DNA of 52,567 nucleotides, from positions 1 through 52,567 of the forward strand of contig DFGA01000037.1 in NCBI GenBank assembly GCA_002371615.1, read 5' to 3'. Numbering within the stretch: the stretch's first letter is position 1; the number at the start of each line of letters is the position of its first letter. Below, one piece after another: positions 50,331 through 52,567 of the stretch. The DNA is from Lachnospiraceae bacterium UBA3762. Its GTDB lineage: Bacteria; Bacillota; Clostridia; Lachnospirales; Lachnospiraceae. The translations under genes and the position numbers were made by a program. The notes under the pieces were generated by a model. That model was not told the DNA's origin, did not search any database, and saw only the letters and a program-made list of their open reading frames with translations.

Positions 50331-52096
50331 GACTCCCCCTTTCCGAAAGCCTTGTCATCCGAAAAAAACGAATGTATCACGACCGTTCCCTTATCCGGAA
50401 TATCCATGGTAAGAAGTCTGTAGTCGCCTGTTCTGATGGCATACTCCCTTATCCCGTTCTCAAGTCTGAGCCAGTCATTTTCATCAGCCGAATCCCTTTT
50501 TGACAGCTCCATGCGAAGTCCGAGTGCCTCTCCTGCTTCTATCCAGACCATAAGCGCCGCGGTGATACCGTACCCCTTTTCGAGCACTTCCTCAAACAAT
50601 GCATAAGCAGCCAGAATATCTTCCGCAGCATATTTGTACGATACCGCTTCAATGCGGCTTGGCTCATCTTTCGTGGTGACTGCAACATCTCCCAAAACGC
50701 CGGAAAGCCGTGCGTACTCCAAGGACTCCTTTATTGCCAGATGAAGATCCTGCACAGGTATAAGCGGGTCATTTTGCCTAAGCAGCATGAGGTTTGCATA
50801 CCTCTTGATGTAGGCCGTAAGGACAGCCATATTGCACACCGCTTCGCGAAGATCATCCCCTTCCAGTCTCTCCGCCCTGCCTATCAGTTCTTTCAGGCTT
50901 GTGCTTTCATTTCTGACCGCTGAAGCGATCTCATCATACAGCCTTGAATATGTTTCGATCCTGGCCTGTTGTGCGCGAAGTTCATTTTCCTGTGCCAGAA
51001 GCGTGTTTTCCTCAAGGAGTCTTTTGCCCGCCTCTTCCAATTCATCATTGATCCGTATCAGTTCCCTGATGTCTTCCTGCCAGTAAATATACCCGCCCTC
51101 TATCCTCTTGCCGAACAGCTTGGAGGTATCGTTATATACTGCAGTAAATGCACCGGTTCTTTTCCTAATGTCAGCCGGAACTTCTCTTGCACCAGATGCG
51201 CTTACAACAGCATTACCATCAACATCAAGTATCTGTGCCCTTACCGATGAATTCTCAAACACACTCAGATAGTCATTGTTGGACGGTATCAGTCCGATCA
51301 TTATAATTGATTCCCAGAAGCAGACGTGCATTATATTCCAGATCATCTGGAATGTCAGGATTTCGGTTCCGAATATCTTCCTGCCTCCGGACGTGCTTCC
51401 GTGGAACACAAGCATCAGTACGAATCCGGTCACAACAATGAGCACCGGTAACGGTGTCCGCCGTTTTGAGTACGCCACCGAACACTTTAAAAGAGCTATG
51501 ACAAGACCGACAACAGGAAGTGTATAGCACCATATCGCAACTAAAATGTAAACGCCGCCTCGCGTGTAATGGTCATCCCAGTCCGTAAAATGCGGCGCAA
51601 ATGTAAACATCTTCTCATGAAAGTCATTAGTCAGGGCAGCGATGATAAGAAGCACCGCAGGAACGGCGAGAGCAAGCCACCCCTTTTTTATCTTTTCGTC
51701 ATCCGGCTTCCCTATCTGGACGGATGCCCATATCCCCAGCACAGGTGCGATGATCATCGGAACATAATACAGATACCACAGATATCTTGATGCAGCCGAA
51801 GCATCCGGAGCAAAATAGTAGCGCAACAACTGCAGAACATGAAGCAGAAGGATCATGGCTGCGATACCTATAAGAAGACGGCGCTGCCTGCAATGCGTTA
51901 TCCTTGCCTTAATGGAATGAGCCCAATACAGAACTGCTGCGCTAAAAACGAGGATAGAGGCAGACCTAAACGGAAAACATGACGGCGTGGTAACTCTCAC
52001 GACGATGCCGAGCACATACAATATGATCAAAACGGTAATGGTTTTCGGAGTTTTCAAAATGCCTGCTTCCCTTTTGCTTTTTATCAGATTGTACAA
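50327..52096 (-). CDS. 7TM sensor protein (histidine-kinase N-terminal 7TM type) without a recognisable kinase core
   Basis: A 589-aa membrane protein. About seven to eight hydrophobic helices lie within 15-275. A PAS-like ligand domain (280-345) contains RAQILDVDGNAVVSASG and GGYIYWQEDI. A coiled coil (345-390) and a helical stretch RIETYSRLYDEIASAVRNES follow, where kinases of this type carry the phosphoacceptor His; none is visible. The N- and G-boxes of the ATPase are also not visible. I infer a signal receptor that works with the following kinase. The start is a TTG (52096, GGAGG five bases upstream; a TTG at 52099 is possible). No ATG start is available near. Confidence 0.82.
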   Translation of the reverse strand: MYNLIKSKREAGILKTPKTITVLIILYVLGIVVRVTTPSCFPFRSASILVFSAAVLYWAHSIKARITHCRQRRLLIGIAAMILLLHVLQLLRYYFAPDASAASRYLWYLYYVPMIIAPVLGIWASVQIGKPDDEKIKKGWLALAVPAVLLIIAALTNDFHEKMFTFAPHFTDWDDHYTRGGVYILVAIWCYTLPVVGLVIALLKCSVAYSKRRTPLPVLIVVTGFVLMLVFHGSTSGGRKIFGTEILTFQMIWNIMHVCFWESIIMIGLIPSNNDYLSVFENSSVRAQILDVDGNAVVSASGAREVPADIRKRTGAFTAVYNDTSKLFGKRIEGGYIYWQEDIRELIRINDELEEAGKRLLEENTLLAQENELRAQQARIETYSRLYDEIASAVRNESTSLKELIGRAERLEGDDLREAVCNMAVLTAYIKRYANLMLLRQNDPLIPVQDLHLAIKESLEYARLSGVLGDVAVTTKDEPSRIEAVSYKYAAEDILAAYALFEEVLEKGYGITAALMVWIEAGEALGLRMELSKRDSADENDWLRLENGIREYAIRTGDYRLLTMDIPDKGTVVIHSFFSDDKAFGKGES

Positions 52097-52114
52097 CAAA
52101 CCCTCCGATAATCC

Positions 52115-52132
52115 TATGCTACAAATGTACGA
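52115..52132 (-). promoter_or_regulatory. Shared 18-bp motif with TACA-WW-TGTA dyad, copy 2
   Basis: TATGCTACAAATGTACGA matches 17 of 18 positions of the copy at 39280-39297. The core is at 52120-52129. It lies 24 bases upstream of the 7TM sensor start. On the minus strand TTGATG lies 18 bases from a TAGCAT, a weak promoter that would overlap the dyad. Confidence 0.6.
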
Positions 52133-52301
52133 AAACTCTCATCAAATAATACTATTCTCGAAACAGAACCATTTTAGAACCACTCGCCGATTCTACATGA
52201 TTTTTGACATGATAAAAGGCTCCCGGAGAAAGAGATCAGCGCACCTCGAAAATGCTTTGCATTTCCTCGGTCGCGGGCATTCGTAAAATGCCCGCAAAGG
52301 C

Positions 52302-52341
52302 AATAAAATAGGGACTTGCAAGTAAACTTGCAGTCCCTATT
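52302..52341 (-). terminator. Terminator after tuf
   Basis: Arms 52307-52322 (AATAGGGACTTGCAAG) and 52327-52341 (CTTGCAGTCCCTATT) form a stem of about 15 bp with one bulge and a TAAA loop. On the minus strand the stem is followed by TTTTATTG. A further perfect 9-bp hairpin (52273-52295, GCGGGCATT/AATGCCCGC) lies just downstream without a T run. Confidence 0.85.
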
Positions 52342-52383
52342 CTTATCGCCTTTTTGGCGCTTGTCTCATTGCTTTCGCGTAGA

Positions 52384-52567
52384 TTATTCGATGATGGAAG
52401 CAACTCTTCCTGAACCTACTGTTCTACCACCCTCACGGATAGCGAATGTAAGACCCTGCTCACAAGCAACGGGATGGATCAGTTCGATCGTCATCTCGAT
52501 GTTATCGCCGGGCATGCACATCTCTGTACCTGCAGGAAGTTCGCAAACACCTGTAACGTCTGTTGTT
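52384..52567 (-). CDS. tuf: Elongation factor Tu, C-terminal part (cut by the window edge)
   Basis: The last 60 or so codons of EF-Tu, the GTPase that brings aminoacyl-tRNA to the ribosome. The translated end contains TTDVTGVCELPAGTEMCMPG, the highly conserved EMTI/EMTIELIHPVA domain-3 segment, and the terminal FAIREGGRTVGSGRV followed by ASIIE and a TAA stop. The gene continues beyond base 52567. It is followed by a strong terminator at 52302-52341. Confidence 0.97.
   Translation of the reverse strand, partial: TTDVTGVCELPAGTEMCMPGDNIEMTIELIHPVACEQGLTFAIREGGRTVGSGRVASIIE

Overview
The window looks like a low-to-mid GC Gram-positive chromosome of the family Lachnospiraceae (Butyrivibrio-like by general resemblance). 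Support comes from the DUF6033 proteins, the BspA-type leucine-rich-repeat lipoproteins, the PfkA variant with a TIDLD motif, strong AGGAGG-type ribosome sites and many consensus sigma-A promoters. Almost all genes lie on the minus strand. No gene was identified by database search; all family names come from motifs read in the translated sequence.

Region 1 (1-3.4 kb) is an Agr/Lyt-like two-component system: a LytTR response regulator, a GHKL histidine kinase and a downstream DUF6033 protein. Two near-identical pairs of direct repeats with an exact 21-bp period lie upstream of the regulator and upstream of the DUF6033 gene. This predicts that the regulator controls both.

Region 2 (about 3.5-18.85 kb) is an integrated mobilizable element. 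Its backbone is a small protein, DUF6040, a MOBP-type relaxase, a MobC-like protein, a 225-bp block of long inverted repeats (likely oriT), a ParM-like actin, a tyrosine recombinase, an excisionase-like protein and a divergent XRE regulator. Three copies of the operator GTTCA-N6-TGAAC lie between the regulator and the int/xis promoter, and one copy fills the -35/-10 spacer. The cargo is three defense-type loci: an ABC-three-component system (SMEK protein, small middle component, DUF2326 ATPase), a SIR2-NTPase-helical repeat protein, and an AlbA_2 (Schlafen-type) ATPase regulator. The right end is probably next to tRNA-Gln(CUG); matching att repeats could not be identified.

Region 3 (18.87-28.2 kb) is ordinary chromosome: tRNA-Gln, two secreted cell-wall hydrolases, proC, a SpoU/TrmH methyltransferase, pfkA, dnaE and glf.

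Region 4 (28.2-31.8 kb) holds a charged coiled-coil protein and a second DUF6033 protein behind a sigma-28-like promoter, a double-glycine-leader/zinc-ribbon microprotein, a histone H1-like protein and a shortened substrate-binding lipoprotein.

Region 5 (31.8-52.1 kb) is the most unusual part. A 7TM sensor, a NarX/DesK-like kinase and a LuxR-type regulator are followed without a break by six predicted lipoproteins, including a CAP-domain protein and a BspA leucine-rich-repeat protein. After a strong terminator comes a second unit with four more lipoproteins (one BspA-type), a two-TM membrane protein and a zinc-ribbon membrane protein. An 18-bp sequence matching at 17 positions, with a TACA-WW-TGTA dyad, lies upstream of both units, so the regulator may control the whole 20-kb surface locus. 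The window ends in the 3' part of tuf.
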